Source: Cycas panzhihuaensis (lineage: Eukaryota > Cycadophyta). From it: a stretch of 64,000 nucleotides of DNA. The stretch lies in contig CM041465.1 in the NCBI GenBank assembly GCA_023213395.1, positions 169,949,741-170,013,740 on the forward strand, written 5' to 3'. Within the stretch, counting starts at the first letter, position 1. Every line of letters begins with the position of its first letter. A program made the position numbers and the translations under genes. Of the stretch, positions 1 through 10,289 are shown piece after piece. Below the pieces are notes generated by a model. It worked only from the letters and a program-made list of their open reading frames with translations, was not told the origin of the DNA and made no database searches.

Positions 1-368
1 TTTTTCTCTTTAAACGTGTAGAGGACAGGTGTGAGGAGTTCCTCCTCGAATTTCGTGTGAAACATACTTAATTTGCACCACCAAAATCGTTGCCATTTTT
101 ATTATTTTTCTATTCTTCACATTTCATGTAGCAGTTGTTGCACCTGTAGTAGTAGTTAATGCAGTTGTTGCACCTGTAGTAGTAGTTGCTGCACCTACAG
201 TAGCAGTTGACGCATACATTTTTGTTATATTTTTTAAGACTTTTTAAGGCATTTTTCTATTAAATAAAGACTATTAGGCCCCTTTAAGGCATTTTTCTAC
301 TAAAATAAAGACCATAAACATAAAAAATAAGATATTTTAAGAGTATTTAAAGATCTAAAAATGGATCA
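1..368 (-). repeat. E1 3' LTR, partial
   Basis: Matches the inner part of the LTR at 5094-6189, including the 'cgtgtagaggac' block near the window start and the terminal ...aatggatca at 368. Only the last-third equivalent in plus coordinates is present; the rest is before the window. Confidence 0.93.
131..215. repeat. 30-bp minisatellite inside the E1-family LTR
   Basis: A unit beginning gcagttgttgcacctgtagt starts at 131 and again at 161 (period 30), followed by a degenerate third unit. The other LTR (about 5925-6030) and the solo LTR (about 23830-23990) carry different numbers of degenerate units built on the same ttgcacctgtagta core. Confidence 0.8.
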
Positions 369-371
369 GAA

Positions 372-386
372 CTCCCCTTTTTTAGG
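372..386 (-). other. E1 polypurine tract
   Basis: On the minus strand the bases next to the 3' LTR read ctaaaaaaggggagt, a typical plus-strand primer. Its position directly inside the LTR end at 368 fixes the element's orientation. Confidence 0.85.
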
Positions 387-454
387 AGTTCATGGCCTCA
401 TGAACTTTATAGTTGTAAATGAGGGAATTTGATTTTCCCTTTCTCCTTATTGTA

Positions 455-1795
455 CTATTTTGCTTTGCTAGGTACTTGTCCTTTTTCTGTAATTCTGAAG
501 GACTCGATTATGCCTCTTCGAGTCTTGGTCTGCTTCCTTTGAAGAATGCAATCATTTTGCATTGGTTCCTCTTTCTCTGTTTGCAACTCCTCTAGATTTG
601 GTAAGAGTGGAACTCCATCTTCATCTTCATCTAATATGGATGGCTCGAACATCTTCAGATTCTCAACATTCACTACAGAATACATTTTCATGAATTCTAG
701 AAGTTCAAGCTAGAAAGCATTTTCTCCAATTTTCTACAAGATTGTAAAAGGACCATATCGTAAAGGCTTTAGCTTTTTGCCTTCACCTTGCAATCTTTTC
801 TTACTGAGGTGTAACCAAACTCTATCTCCTTCCTTAAAGGAATGGCTGGTTCTATGTGTATCATGTCACTGTTTGTATCTCTATTGAGATTTTTTAAGCT
901 GCTCTTCAACCTGTTGATGGATTTTTTTAATTCTTTCCAAGAATCTTTGTGCCTTTTCATCTCCTTCTTCCTCCTTTCCATTTCCTGCAGAAAATTGAGT
1001 AGAAAATTCTAGATCGAAAGGACTTGTAAACATAAATCCCAAACATACCTCAAATGGTGATTTCTGGGTTGAGCTATGGATAGCTCTATTGAATGCAAAT
1101 TGCAAGTATGGGAGACTTTCATCCCAAGTCTTAGGATGCTTGGCATTGTATCCTTGTAACAGCTGTACCAATGTCCTGTTGACAACTTTAGTCTGGCCAT
1201 CTGTTTGAGGATGAAAATCCATGCTCATCTTTAGCTTTATATCCATCATTCCCCAAAGTGTTTGCCAAAAATAACTCAAAAATCTACTGTCTCGATTTGA
1301 AATAATTGAGTTGGAAAGTCCAAAATACTTCCAAACATGCTGGAAAAATAATCTAGCTATGTCTTCTCCTGTATGTGTCTTCCTACAGGGAATTAATATC
1401 ACCATTTTACTGAACTGATCAACAATTACAAACAAATAATCCATACCATTTTTGGTTTGTAGTAGTCCTCCCAGGAAATCCATGGAGATACTCTCCCACG
1501 GTCGTGATGGAACATGAAGTGGAATGTACAATCTAAACTTCCTATTGGTCAGCTTTGATGTGCTACATAATATGCACCCTTGTACTGCTGTAGTCATATC
1601 TTGCTGTATGTTTGGCCAATACATATATCATTGCAAATTTATCAATGTCTTTCCCACTCCAAAGTGTCCTGTAACTCGAGAGGTGTGAGCTTCTCTTATC
1701 CACTTCATTCGGTCTGCATGCTTTGGAATGCAAAGCTTGTCTTGCTTGCAAAGAAGTCCATCTTTCAGCTGGAAATTAGCAACTACTTTTCCTTG
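455..1795 (-). pseudogene. E1 integrase with C-terminal tail (broken)
   Basis: Integrase of a Ty3/gypsy pol polyprotein, which joins the cDNA to the host genome. The N-terminal zinc-binding part (about 1795-1560) shows the HTSRVTGHF and CILC motifs. The core (1624-881) starts at MYWPNIQQD and shows the first Asp in SMDFLG and the second in SNRDSRF. At the usual third position the sequence reads HPQTDGQTKVVNR, so the catalytic Glu is Lys. The conserved MYSVVNVENLKMFEP block lies at the C-terminal end (about 690-640), followed by a basic tail that might be a remnant chromodomain. Frame changes occur near 880-980 and 700-760. The Glu-to-Lys change alone should abolish activity. Confidence 0.9.
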
Positions 1796-2275
1796 CTATA
1801 GCTGCTCAAAGATAGGCTTGAATGCCTCATCTTTCAAATACAAATCAACATATTCATCATGGCAGAAAGGTTGAAATTGCATAGCTACCAACAAACTGGA
1901 AATACCTTGCTGTTGAGGAGGTTTAGACAGTAAGTCTGCAATCTTATTCGTCATTCCTTTGTTATATTTAACCACAATGTAAAACTGTTGCAAATAAGAC
2001 ATCCACTTCATGTGCCTGGCCTGCTGCAATTTGGACTAAGTCTACAAAAATTGCAAAGGCTTATGGTTAGTGTGAATGTCCACTTCTTTTCGCAATAAAT
2101 ATGGTCTCCAATGCTTCACTGCTTGGTGTAATGCATAGAGCTCCTTATCGTAAGTTAGGTAGTTTATGACAGCTCCATTAAATGTCTCTGAATGGTATGC
2201 TATCGGTTTTCCTTCTTGCTTCAATACTACTCTCATGGCATAGCCTGAAGCATCAGTCTTCAATTCAAATGGCTT
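1796..2275 (-). pseudogene. E1 RNase H (broken)
   Basis: RNase H domain of the gypsy pol polyprotein, which removes RNA from the RNA/DNA hybrid. It shows TDASGYAM (first Asp), AYHSETFNGAVINY and YDKELYALHQAVKHW (Glu). The usual HTDHKPLQ block reads HTNHKPLQ, so one metal-binding Asp is Asn. The connector towards integrase contains RHMKWMSYLQQF and the IADLLSKPP block. The two halves are separated by a stop near 2035. The domain directly follows reverse transcriptase, as in gypsy elements. Confidence 0.9.
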
Positions 2276-3230
2276 TTACAGTGAGGGTAAAGTTAACACT
2301 GGTGCCTCACAAATTTTCTGCTTCAAAAGCTTGAAAGCTTTTTCTTGTTCATTCTCCGAATGAAACTTTGCATGTCCTCCTGTCAATGCATGAAGAGGTG
2401 TTACAATTTTAGAGAATCTGAAAATAAATTTTCTTAAATATTGACATGCACCAATGAAACTTCTTACCTCTGAGGTTGTCTTGGGTGTGGGCCAATTGAG
2501 AATGACTTTAATCTTTGCTAGGTCAATCTTCAATTCTCCTCCTTCAACCATGAAACCTAAGAAGACGAGAGATTACTTTCCAAACTCACACTTTTTTAGA
2601 TTTAGTTTCATCTGTTGCTCTTGGAGAACTTTGAGCACTTGCTTGATATGTTGAAGGTTCTCCTCCCAAGTATGGATAAAAATTAGAATATCATCTAGAT
2701 AAACAATTACAAAGTCATCAATGAAGGGTCTTAATACCTCATTCATCAACCCCATAAAGGTCGCAGGTGCATTGCACAGACCAAATGGCATCACTAACCA
2801 TTCGAACAATCCTTGCTTCGATTTGAAGGTTGTCTTCCAAGTATCCTACTCTTGGATTCGAACCTGATGGTAGCCTGATTTCAGGTCCATTTTGCTGAAA
2901 TATCTTGTCAACTGCAGCTAGTCCAACAAGTCATCTATCTGTGGTAAGAGATATCAATTCTTTATGGTGATCTTGTTCAAAGCCCAGTAGTCAATGCACA
3001 TTCTCCATCCTCCATCTTTTCTTGGCACCAAAACAATAGGTGAACCACATGAGGAACAACTTGGCTTGATCACTCCATATTCTAAGAGTTCTTAAATCTG
3101 CCTCTTAATCTCTTCATTCTCCAAAACTGAGTTTTGGTAGAGACTAAGATTCAGAAAAGGTGAATCAACAACTAGCTGGATTTCATGTTCAATTACCCTT
3201 TTAGGGGGCAACCCTTTTGGCTCTTGGAAT
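2276..3230 (-). pseudogene. E1 reverse transcriptase (broken)
   Basis: RNA-dependent DNA polymerase of the gypsy pol polyprotein. In order: an N-terminal part with SCSSCGSPIVLVPRKDGGWR, the FSKMDLKSGYHQVR block carrying the first catalytic Asp, [17 protein letters not shown], the YLDD catalytic box ([11 protein letters not shown], about 2700), and the thumb with [10 protein letters not shown] and the RSFIGACQYLRKFI block. Stops interrupt it near 2555, 2820, 2960 and 3090. The catalytic motifs are intact but the frame is not. Confidence 0.92.
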
Positions 3231-3780
3231 ACGTCATTGTACCTATTCCTTAGGCCTTCAATCTGTTGCACTTGCTTCCTATCTAGTGCCTATATTGAGG
3301 ATTCTGCTTGCTCTTTTTCTTCCACCTTTGGTTTTATCATCAATAGCACAAACTTCCTGCAAGCATTAATTAATCTTTTCGCTTGTTGGGAAGATATGAG
3401 AGAGATCTTCTTTTGTGGCTTTGATGCATTGATCAGATATGATTTCCCGTCCTTGATGAGTCGAATCTTTCTTAGCCTCCTGTGATGAACTCCATCTCTA
3501 TCATAGAGATATAGGCTACCAAACACAACTTGAAAAACATCCAAAGGGACTACTTCACATTCAACTTTATCAATAAACTTTTCAGATATTGCAAATTTAA
3601 ACTTATATTGGTGAGTAACCTACAACTCTGAATCTTTTTGCAACCATCCAAGAGGGTATGGTTTTGGATGTTCATACATTTTTAATCCCAGTTTCTTTAC
3701 CAATGCTTCTGAAATTAAATTCTTTTGGCTTCCTCCATCAAAGATGGCATCAACCATACTTTACTTCACTTGGATTCTTA
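3231..3780 (-). pseudogene. E1 aspartic protease region (broken)
   Basis: Region between gag and reverse transcriptase. The minus strand reads AIFDGGSQKNLISEALVKKL near 3750-3690, the position of the retroviral-type protease active site (normally D-S/T-G; here D-G-G). Downstream comes DVFQVVFGSLYLYDRDGVHH (ORF 3544-3290), a block commonly seen after the protease in plant gypsy elements. Stops separate it from gag and reverse transcriptase. The protease call rests on order and the GSQKNLIS motif. Confidence 0.75.
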
Positions 3781-5060
3781 CCATGAAGAGCTCCTCTCTA
3801 ATCTCTGGATCAATTTGTTGATGGTTATTTTTAGGCTCCACATTAGCCATGAGCATCAACTTCTCATTGGCTTCTTCAATGCCACAAACATTTTCATCAC
3901 TCACAGAGTTAAGTAAAGCTTTACCTTCAGTTTTAACTTTACCTTTCCCCTTGTTCTTGGGTCATTTCTCTAGGTGTAGGAACCAACAATCTTCTATGCT
4001 GTGACCCGCTCGCTTGCAATGAGTACAAGTGACTTTGATTTAGGTGGTAATGGCTTGTTTCATCTTGCCAAAACCCCTAATGGATTGTTGTCCAACTTTA
4101 CCTAGAAACCTCATTCGCCGGGCAAGTTTGTTGCTACCTTCTTGAGGTGCAAACCTTTTCCTCTCAGCATAAGCCTTCTTGTTCTTCTTTTCTATGGCAA
4201 TCGCCTTCTTACTAGCTTCATCAAGCGATTTAACTTCAAACAGTTAAAGTTCTTGTTGAATATGCTGGTGTAGTCCTCCAATATACTTCAGCATAATATC
4301 TTTACCCAATGAAGAGATGCCCAACACAACAGCTTGCTTTTGAAATTCTGTTGTGTAGTCTTAGACATTTTGGCCTCTTTCATGACGGTAATATTGCCAT
4401 TTAATCCTCTGTTACTCTTCATATCCAATAGGATAGAATTACTTCTTTATGAGGATTTTAAATTGTTACCAGGTAATTTCATTTACATTATGGGATTTAA
4501 GGTATGCATTCCACCAAACTAATGCATGCTTAAACAATTTTAACCCAGCAAAAGTAATTTTCTATTAGTTTTCATACCCATAAATGGAAAAGTATGTTTC
4601 TAGTTGGTCCAACTAACCATCTAAGTTTTCGACATCCAAAGTTCCATCATAGATGGGCAATTTAAGTTTTGCCTCTACCTTGAATGGATGTGTTATTACC
4701 GCCAGATTGTCATCTTCTTGTTAGTCTTGTACCATCTCTTCATTTGTTTCCTCTTTCATCAGTTCATCTTCTTCCTTCTTTATGCCTTTGGATGTTGAAG
4801 AAGAAGTTACAACTAGTTGTGCCATAAGTTGGGTTAGTCTGTCAAGGTTTTACTCTATTTTTATGAACCTTTCCTCCATCTTTTGCTTTGGATCAACCAT
4901 CTTCCTTCGTTGTTTACATTCTTTCTCAGGAGGTTCGGTTAAAGGTTCACCCGTTAACAAATATTGATATCTAGTTTTCATAAAATCTTTCACAACGAAA
5001 GCAAGAGGTTTTCTTTTCTTTGTCTTTTATTTTTCTTTAAAAATCCCTAAGTTCCCAAGG
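3781..5060 (-). pseudogene. E1 gag with CCHC zinc knuckle (broken)
   Basis: Structural capsid/nucleocapsid protein. A canonical CX2CX4HX4C knuckle, CTHCKRAGHSIEDC, lies on the minus strand near 4030-3975, flanked by basic stretches (KNKGKGK, and an arginine/lysine-rich segment at 4140-4200). The capsid-like part extends to about 4950, with the coding start probably near 4970. Several stops break the frame (near 4375, 4245 and 4040). Assignment follows from the knuckle and the position next to the primer site. Confidence 0.85.
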
Positions 5061-5075
5061 GTTTCAAGAAAACTA

Positions 5076-5087
5076 GCTCTGATACCA
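5076..5087 (-). other. E1 primer-binding site (initiator-Met tRNA type)
   Basis: On the minus strand the bases read TGGTATCAGAGC, the standard primer site complementary to the 3' end of initiator-Met tRNA, six bases inside the LTR end. Confidence 0.93.
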
Positions 5088-5093
5088 AAATAT

Positions 5094-6189
5094 TGATCTG
5101 AATTTGAATGGGAAAGTGAAGACTTAAACTAATTGAAATAAATCCAGAATAATTTATAATAATATTATATAAAATTGAAGATATTATGAATTTTCTTACA
5201 AAACTCCTTTCGTTTGTGCTCTATTGAGTATGCAAAGGACTGCTACAGCAATTTGGGAGAGAGAAGCTGAGTGTTGGGTGCTCCTTCAGCTACTACACAT
5301 TCTTTGGAACCTCCGTCTTTGAAGTTTGCATAGAGTTTTTGGTTGTCGATAACGAAAAACCTCTTTTGTTGGTGAAGAAATCTTACAAGCGTCTCTTTCT
5401 TAGACTACTGCTACTGCTATCTTCTTCTGTCGGCTGCAACTTCAATCTTTTGGGCTCCTTTATGATTCCCACAATAGATTTTGGGGGTTCTTCTGCTGCA
5501 CTTCCATTCCTTTTCTCTCTCTACGTAGATTTTCAGTTGTTGGAGCCATTCTCTCTTTCCGAAAAGTGATTTTAAATAACTCTCCTCGAATCTTGCTCCA
5601 CATACTGTGTCTAGGGCTACGGCATTCCTCTTTTCTCTGTAGAATTTTTGTTATTCATGCCAAGACCTTGCCATTTTAATACCCTATAATGCGTTTTACT
5701 TTGCACGGGTTTTCTATTTTTCTATTTTCTAATGGATTCTAAAACGATAAGAGAAATCTTGATAAAATTCTTTTAATTTGGAGATTTTTCTCTTTAAACG
5801 TGTAGAGGACACGTGTGAGGAGTTCCTCCTTAAATTTCGTGCAAAGCAGACTTAATTTGCACCGCTAAAATCACTGTCGTTTTTATTATTTTTCTATTTT
5901 TCACATTTCGGTAGCTTGGTGGCAGCTTGTTGCACTGCAGATGATAATCGACGTGATTGATGCACCTGCAATAGCAGTTGACGTAGTTGCTGCACCTTTA
6001 GTAGCAGTTGCCACACCTGTAGTAGCAGTTAACACATACATTTTTAAATATTTTTTAAGCCTTTTTTAGACATTTTTCTATTAAATAAATATTATTAAGC
6101 CCCTTTAAGGCATTTTTCTACTAAAATAAAGACCATAAACATGAAAAATAAGATATTTTAAGAGTATTTAAAGATCTGAAAATGGATCA
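5094..6189 (-). repeat. E1 5' LTR, complete (1096 bp)
   Basis: Begins tgatctgaattt at 5094 and ends aatggatca at 6189, giving TG...CA ends. The left edge lies just outside the primer site; the right edge abuts E2 DNA. It matches 1-368 over its final part and the solo LTR at 23005-24084 over its whole length. Confidence 0.93.
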
Positions 6190-6440
6190 GTTTCCCTCCA
6201 TCATAGGGAAACCTTTGAGGACTTCTCTCTTCCCCTTCCGGCCATCCAAGGGTGGGAGGATCTTCCTCTCGAGTTTATTCAGGCTACCCTCCCTATTTTT
6301 TTCCTCTTTCTCTCCTAGATTGAGGGTCACTCCAAGGTAATTAGGTATCATTCGCAGGTCCTGAACTCATGCTTCGATGCACGGGGCACCCTGCGTGATA
6401 CTTACTTTGCTTGTAGGTTTTCACCCACACCTTCGATATC
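6190..6440 (+). repeat. E2 5' LTR remnant
   Basis: The block ccatccaagggtgggagga (near 6243) and the following 'aggtcc...gaac..atg' stretch match E2's 3' LTR at 19693-19870 in the same orientation. The homology stops before any primer site; gag sequence resumes near 6480. Confidence 0.65.
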
Positions 6441-6480
6441 ACTATCGACTATCATCATTCCTACCGAACTTAGCGATTAT

Positions 6481-7440
6481 CCTGTAGATGTGCATCTATC
6501 TTCCATAGCCAAGTGCTTGGCACTCAAGGCTATTGAGATCCAAGTAGGACTCAAGAAACCTCTCAAGCCCTCACAACAGCCTAAGGCACCTCCACCACCC
6601 CATGAGACTAAAGTCCAACAGCCTGTCATGTCTTCTTCCTATCCAACTAAGAAGACTTTAGATCCTCTCACTTCTGCTATATGTTCATTCGAATGTACCA
6701 TGAACGAGCTCAAACTCTAAGCCCCTTCATCTCTTACCTCTTATAAACTAGTTCACTAGGCCTCTCAAGCTGCTCCCCCTAAGGGTGGTAGCATCTAATC
6801 TTCTCAAACGAGGAAGCTCGATTCCTCCCAAGAGAAGAAATGGTGTTCCATCCATGGAGAGTATTTCTATGAAGATTCATAATACCAGGCCCAACACCTT
6901 AGAGCCACCCTATAACGTGATTCTTCTCCCAAACTGACTTCTAGGCCAAACCTAGACTAACCTATCCATAAGGATCATTTTTCCAAACACAAGGAACGTG
7001 ATTGTAATAACCAACAAAAGGGTAGCTGAAATAGAGAGAGGTCCCCAAACCCTCGCCTTTCACAAACTAAAGGGAAGGGTGTAAGGAACTTGTCCTCTTC
7101 CTCTGGCTCTCCTGACCATCATACTCCTTCACCCTCTCGATCCTAGAACAAGGGAAAGAGAGTTATTCCGATACTCGAGACCACCCCATTATATGCCTTA
7201 ACCCAATCTCAAGTAGGTAAAGAGGTTAATGACGCCTCTTCTTCCACACCTCACCTTGATTCCCTTCTAGAAGTCCCCATTCTGGAAGCCCCCATGCTCC
7301 TCAAGACTATTCCTGTACAACCCGGCCACTATGACTTTCGAAGGGCTCTTCCCTAACCTGCTGCGAAGGGCAAGCCCTTGTCCATTGTCGATGACCTTCA
7401 TACCATGGCCGCAGGGATGTCCATAATAGATGTCTTTAGG
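6481..7440 (+). pseudogene. E2 gag, C-terminal half (broken)
   Basis: Starts abruptly at a point corresponding to the middle of gag in E7, with AKCLALKAIEIQVGLKKPLK (compare AITKCLALEDIEIHAGLKRP in E7). It continues through TLDPLTSAICSFECTMNELK and a degraded zinc knuckle (KKWCSIHGEYFYEDS then a stop; the last Cys is lost) into a Ser/Pro-rich tail. The capsid part (WFYRLPAHSISSFQQL in E7) is absent, so a deletion joins LTR remnant to mid-gag. Several in-frame stops. Confidence 0.8.
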
Positions 7441-7962
7441 AGTGGCCCTAAATAATGTACACTTCTCTTAGAAGCCTTGGGATTGGGTGATGCATCTATT
7501 TACGCCTCGGGCATTGCCTTGAGTCATGAACCCATTATCTCTTTCAACCTCAAGGACCTTCCCCCAACTGGTGAAAGGGAATGCCAAGGGCACTACCCCT
7601 TCACCATAACTATTGATACTCCTGACTACACTCTTTAAAGAACCATTATAGATAATGGCTCTTCCATCAATACCATGCCCTTGTATGTCATGTAAGAGAT
7701 TGGGATATCAGCCTTAGAGCCGATTCCATGGCGGTGTCAAGGCTACGATGGTAGCGAAAAGACACCATTAGGATCGATGTCTATCCCCCTCACTCTCGAG
7801 GACAAGTTTGTCCTTACTGACATCATAGTTCTCGACATCGACATCAACTACAACCTTTTGTTGGGGTGCCCACGGCTTAACCAAATAGGAGCCGTGTGCT
7901 CGCCTCATTGGGGACAACTTAAATTCGTCCATGAAGGGCGAATGAAGGTCATCTCTTAGGAG
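7441..7962 (+). pseudogene. E2 aspartic protease (broken)
   Basis: Retroviral-type protease between gag and RT. The active-site loop reads IIDNGSSINTMPL near 7650 and the flap/second loop region reads NYNLLLGCPRLNQIG near 7850, both standard landmarks of Tat-type proteases. The ORF 7777-7959 covers the C-terminal half. Stops occur at 7636, 7693 and 7957. The same block is found in E4 (43921-43448) and E7. Confidence 0.85.
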
Positions 7963-8040
7963 CCTCCTCCTACCAAGCAATCTTGCCAACCCTATCAAGC
8001 AACTTACGATAAGGCCAAGGGCAAAAAGGGCCCTTCTGCT

Positions 8041-8860
8041 TGAGCTTCTTCTTATTCCATTGACATCCTTGATTTGTCCCCTTTGGAAGAAGGTCCTTTA
8101 TCTTCTTCCTCCAATCTTATACACTTCACCCCCATTGGTGTAGGGAGCTATGGGTACCTTGCTATCCTCAATGATGATGAGTTCGATGATGAGGATGAGG
8201 ACCTTCCTCATCCCATATCCCTCCTAAACACTAGTAGGGAGCGCTCTCTTTATTTTAGATCCCCATCTGAAACCCCTTCCTTAGAGGAGATTCGTTTTCC
8301 TCTTGGATCGCATGTTCTTACTCCTGCCTACCATGTGACTCCTAGCGTCACCTTTTCTTCTACCTTATCTCCTCCCTCTAGCAATAAGATGGAGCAACCT
8401 CTCATTACCCACCATGAGGGGTCTCTTTCTAACTCTTTTAAAGAGTCTCCTAAGTACGTGGAGTGGTGGATAAACCATTATAGGCCCACTACTCCTTCCA
8501 TTTTGAATTCCTTGTCTTCTTGAAGTGTGGTTATCCATGGGATAGATGATTTTGAGGATGATGAGGCTTTGCTTAAGCATCTAGCAGGCTCCGTGCCCAA
8601 TTTCCCATCTGGTCATCATAGGCTTGGTCACGAGGAGGTCTTAGTTATTGGGTCATCTCTCATTGATCTAAACCCATCTCCTATTCTTTCCCCTCCTGTT
8701 GATCGATCCACCCTTCACTTCAAGGAAGGGAATGCTATGTGTATGAGGGCAACCAAGGATATAGTCCTTGCGCCAGGTAAGGTCGTAAAGATGGGAGCAG
8801 AATGATTTCCTGATAAAATGAAGGAATGTACCCTTCTACTTTAGGAATTCTGAGATATCT
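8041..8860 (+). pseudogene. E2 protease-RT linker, acidic (broken)
   Basis: A low-complexity segment encoded in every Tat-like copy here. ORF 8074-8523 has the conserved HFTPIGVGSYGYLAILNDDE core, an acid run (DDEDEDLPHP) and Ser/Thr/Pro-rich stretches. ORF 8527-8805 follows after one stop (TGA) and has VIHGIDDFEDDEALLKHLAG, matching VLYGVDYFEDDEALLEHLAS in E7. No enzymatic motif. It probably belongs to the gag-pol polyprotein; its function is unknown to me. Confidence 0.7.
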
Positions 8861-8880
8861 TCACATGGGATTATTTTGAT

Positions 8881-9640
8881 ATGAAGGGAATAGACCCTTC
8901 TATCATCACCCACAACCTTACCACCATTCCAGGTGCTTGCCCTGTGTGTCAAAAAGAGCACCCTCTTCATCCTAAGATTTCAGCTACTGTCAAGATGGAA
9001 GTTAAAAAACTCTTGAACATGGGGTTAATCACTTCTATCGACTACCCCAAGTGGGTGTCTAACATTGTCCCTATTTCTAAAAAGAACGAGATAATTAGGA
9101 TATGTATTAATTTCTGAGACATCAATAATGCATGTCCTAAGGACAGCTTCCTGCTCCTCTTCATCGATCAAATCATTGATCAAACCACAGCTTTCAAAGT
9201 CCTATCCTTAATGGATGGCTTCTTAGGCTATAATCAAATCTAAATTTCTCCCAAAGACTGTCACAAGACAACCTTCACTAACACTTGGGGGACTTTTACC
9301 TACAAGGTGATGCCCTTTGGGCTAAAAAATGCAAGTGCTAGCTATCAAAGGGTGATGTAATTCATCATTCATAACTTTATCAACAAAACTTTAGAGGTTT
9401 TCATGGACAATATGATGGGTCTCTCACGCATTAAGACCCATCATCCTTTTGATTTATGAGCCATCTTCACACGATGTCGTAAATACCATGTAAGCTTGAA
9501 CCCTCTCAAATACGTATTTGCCATAACAGCTGGCAAACTCCTTAGTTTCCTTGACTCAAAGTAAGGAATCCAAATCAACCCCGACAAAGTCAAGGCTATT
9601 ATTAGCATGCTGCCTCCTAAGACCCAACGATAAATCAAGT
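8881..9640 (+). pseudogene. E2 reverse transcriptase (broken)
   Basis: Tat-type reverse transcriptase. Order: YPKWVSNIVPISKKNEIIRI, FKVLSLMDGFLGYNQI with the first catalytic Asp, YKVMPFGLKNASASYQRVM, then the catalytic box. The box reads FMDNMMGLS where E4 has FIDDMMGLS, so the second Asp is Asn. The thumb has RCRKYHVSLNPLK and IKSFLGRLRFLRHF. In-frame stops at 9115, 9241, 9358 and 9457, among others. Confidence 0.9.
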
Positions 9641-10240
9641 CATTCTTGGGTAGGCTAAGATTTCTTAGGCATTTCCTGGAAATTTTTTCTATAAACGTAA
9701 AACCCCTTACTATCCTATTAAAGAAGGGGGCCTTGTTTGTTTGGTCTTCAAAGGCCCAACAGGCCTTCGAGAAGCTTAAGAAAGCTCTCACTTCCACTCC
9801 AACTTTACTGTCTCCTCTCTTTGACATAACCTTCATTCTCTACACTTCAACTATTGATGAATCCTTGGGTACCATGCTAGCCCAAGAGGATGATTCGAGA
9901 ATTGAAAGAGCTATTTACTTCATCAGTCACACCCTTGTGGCTGCTGAACTTAATTACTCCCCTGTTGAGAAGGAGTTCCTCTCCTTGGTATATGCTACCA
10001 AGATGTTTAGGCACTACTTGTTCAGGAACACTACTTGGATGATCGTCTAGTCTGATCCCTTGAGATACTTGCTTATCCAATTTGACCTGATGGGTGGGAC
10101 TGATAAGTGGATCATCCTCGTTTAGGAATTTAACATCTAAATCGTTAACAGGAAGTCAAAGAAAGGGATGGTCATTGTCGAACAACTTGTTGGCACCCCT
10201 ATCCCAAACCCTCTTTATGTTCCTATTGATAATTCTTTAC
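9641..10240 (+). pseudogene. E2 first RNase H, degenerate type (broken)
   Basis: Gypsy-type RNase H fold after RT: FILYTSTIDESLGTMLAQED, AIYFISHTLVAAELNYSPVE, KEFLSLVYATKMFRHYL. The position of the first metal-binding Asp (as in ETDASD of other gypsy elements) is Ser, and it is Ser in E4 and E7 as well, so the loss is ancestral rather than decay of this copy. The Glu in VEKEF remains. In Tat elements a degenerate first RNase H paired with a second functional one has been described. The ORF 9646-10050 covers most of it. Confidence 0.85.
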
Positions 10241-10289
10241 TTGATGAGCCTATTTTAGATATTTAGGATTCTCCCTCCATCCACTTGCC

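Larger units (their letters stand above)
1..6189 (-). mobile_element. E1: Ty3/gypsy LTR retrotransposon, 3' LTR cut by window start
   Basis: Minus-strand element. Similar terminal sequences lie at 1-368 and 5094-6189. The internal part (369-5093) reads, in element order, primer site, gag with a CCHC knuckle, protease, reverse transcriptase, RNase H and integrase, which is the gypsy order (integrase last). A purine-rich tract precedes the 3' LTR and an initiator-Met primer site follows the 5' LTR. The coding part has many stops and frameshifts and several lost catalytic residues, so it cannot be autonomous. The right flank is E2 DNA; the left flank and target duplication lie outside the window. 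I did not assign a clade: a divergent chromodomain could be hidden in the integrase tail but is not convincing. Confidence 0.93.

Noticed and set aside
455-691. Chromodomain at the end of E1 integrase
   Set aside because: The tail is basic and short but lacks a recognisable aromatic cage and W-E block; not called.
5339-5569. ORF inside the E1 LTR as a small protein gene
   Set aside because: Lies wholly in a non-coding LTR, is not kept in the solo LTR, and has no motif.
7768-7998. Minus-strand ORF overlapping the E2 protease
   Set aside because: Shadow of the plus-strand protease frame, which has family motifs; the minus frame has none.
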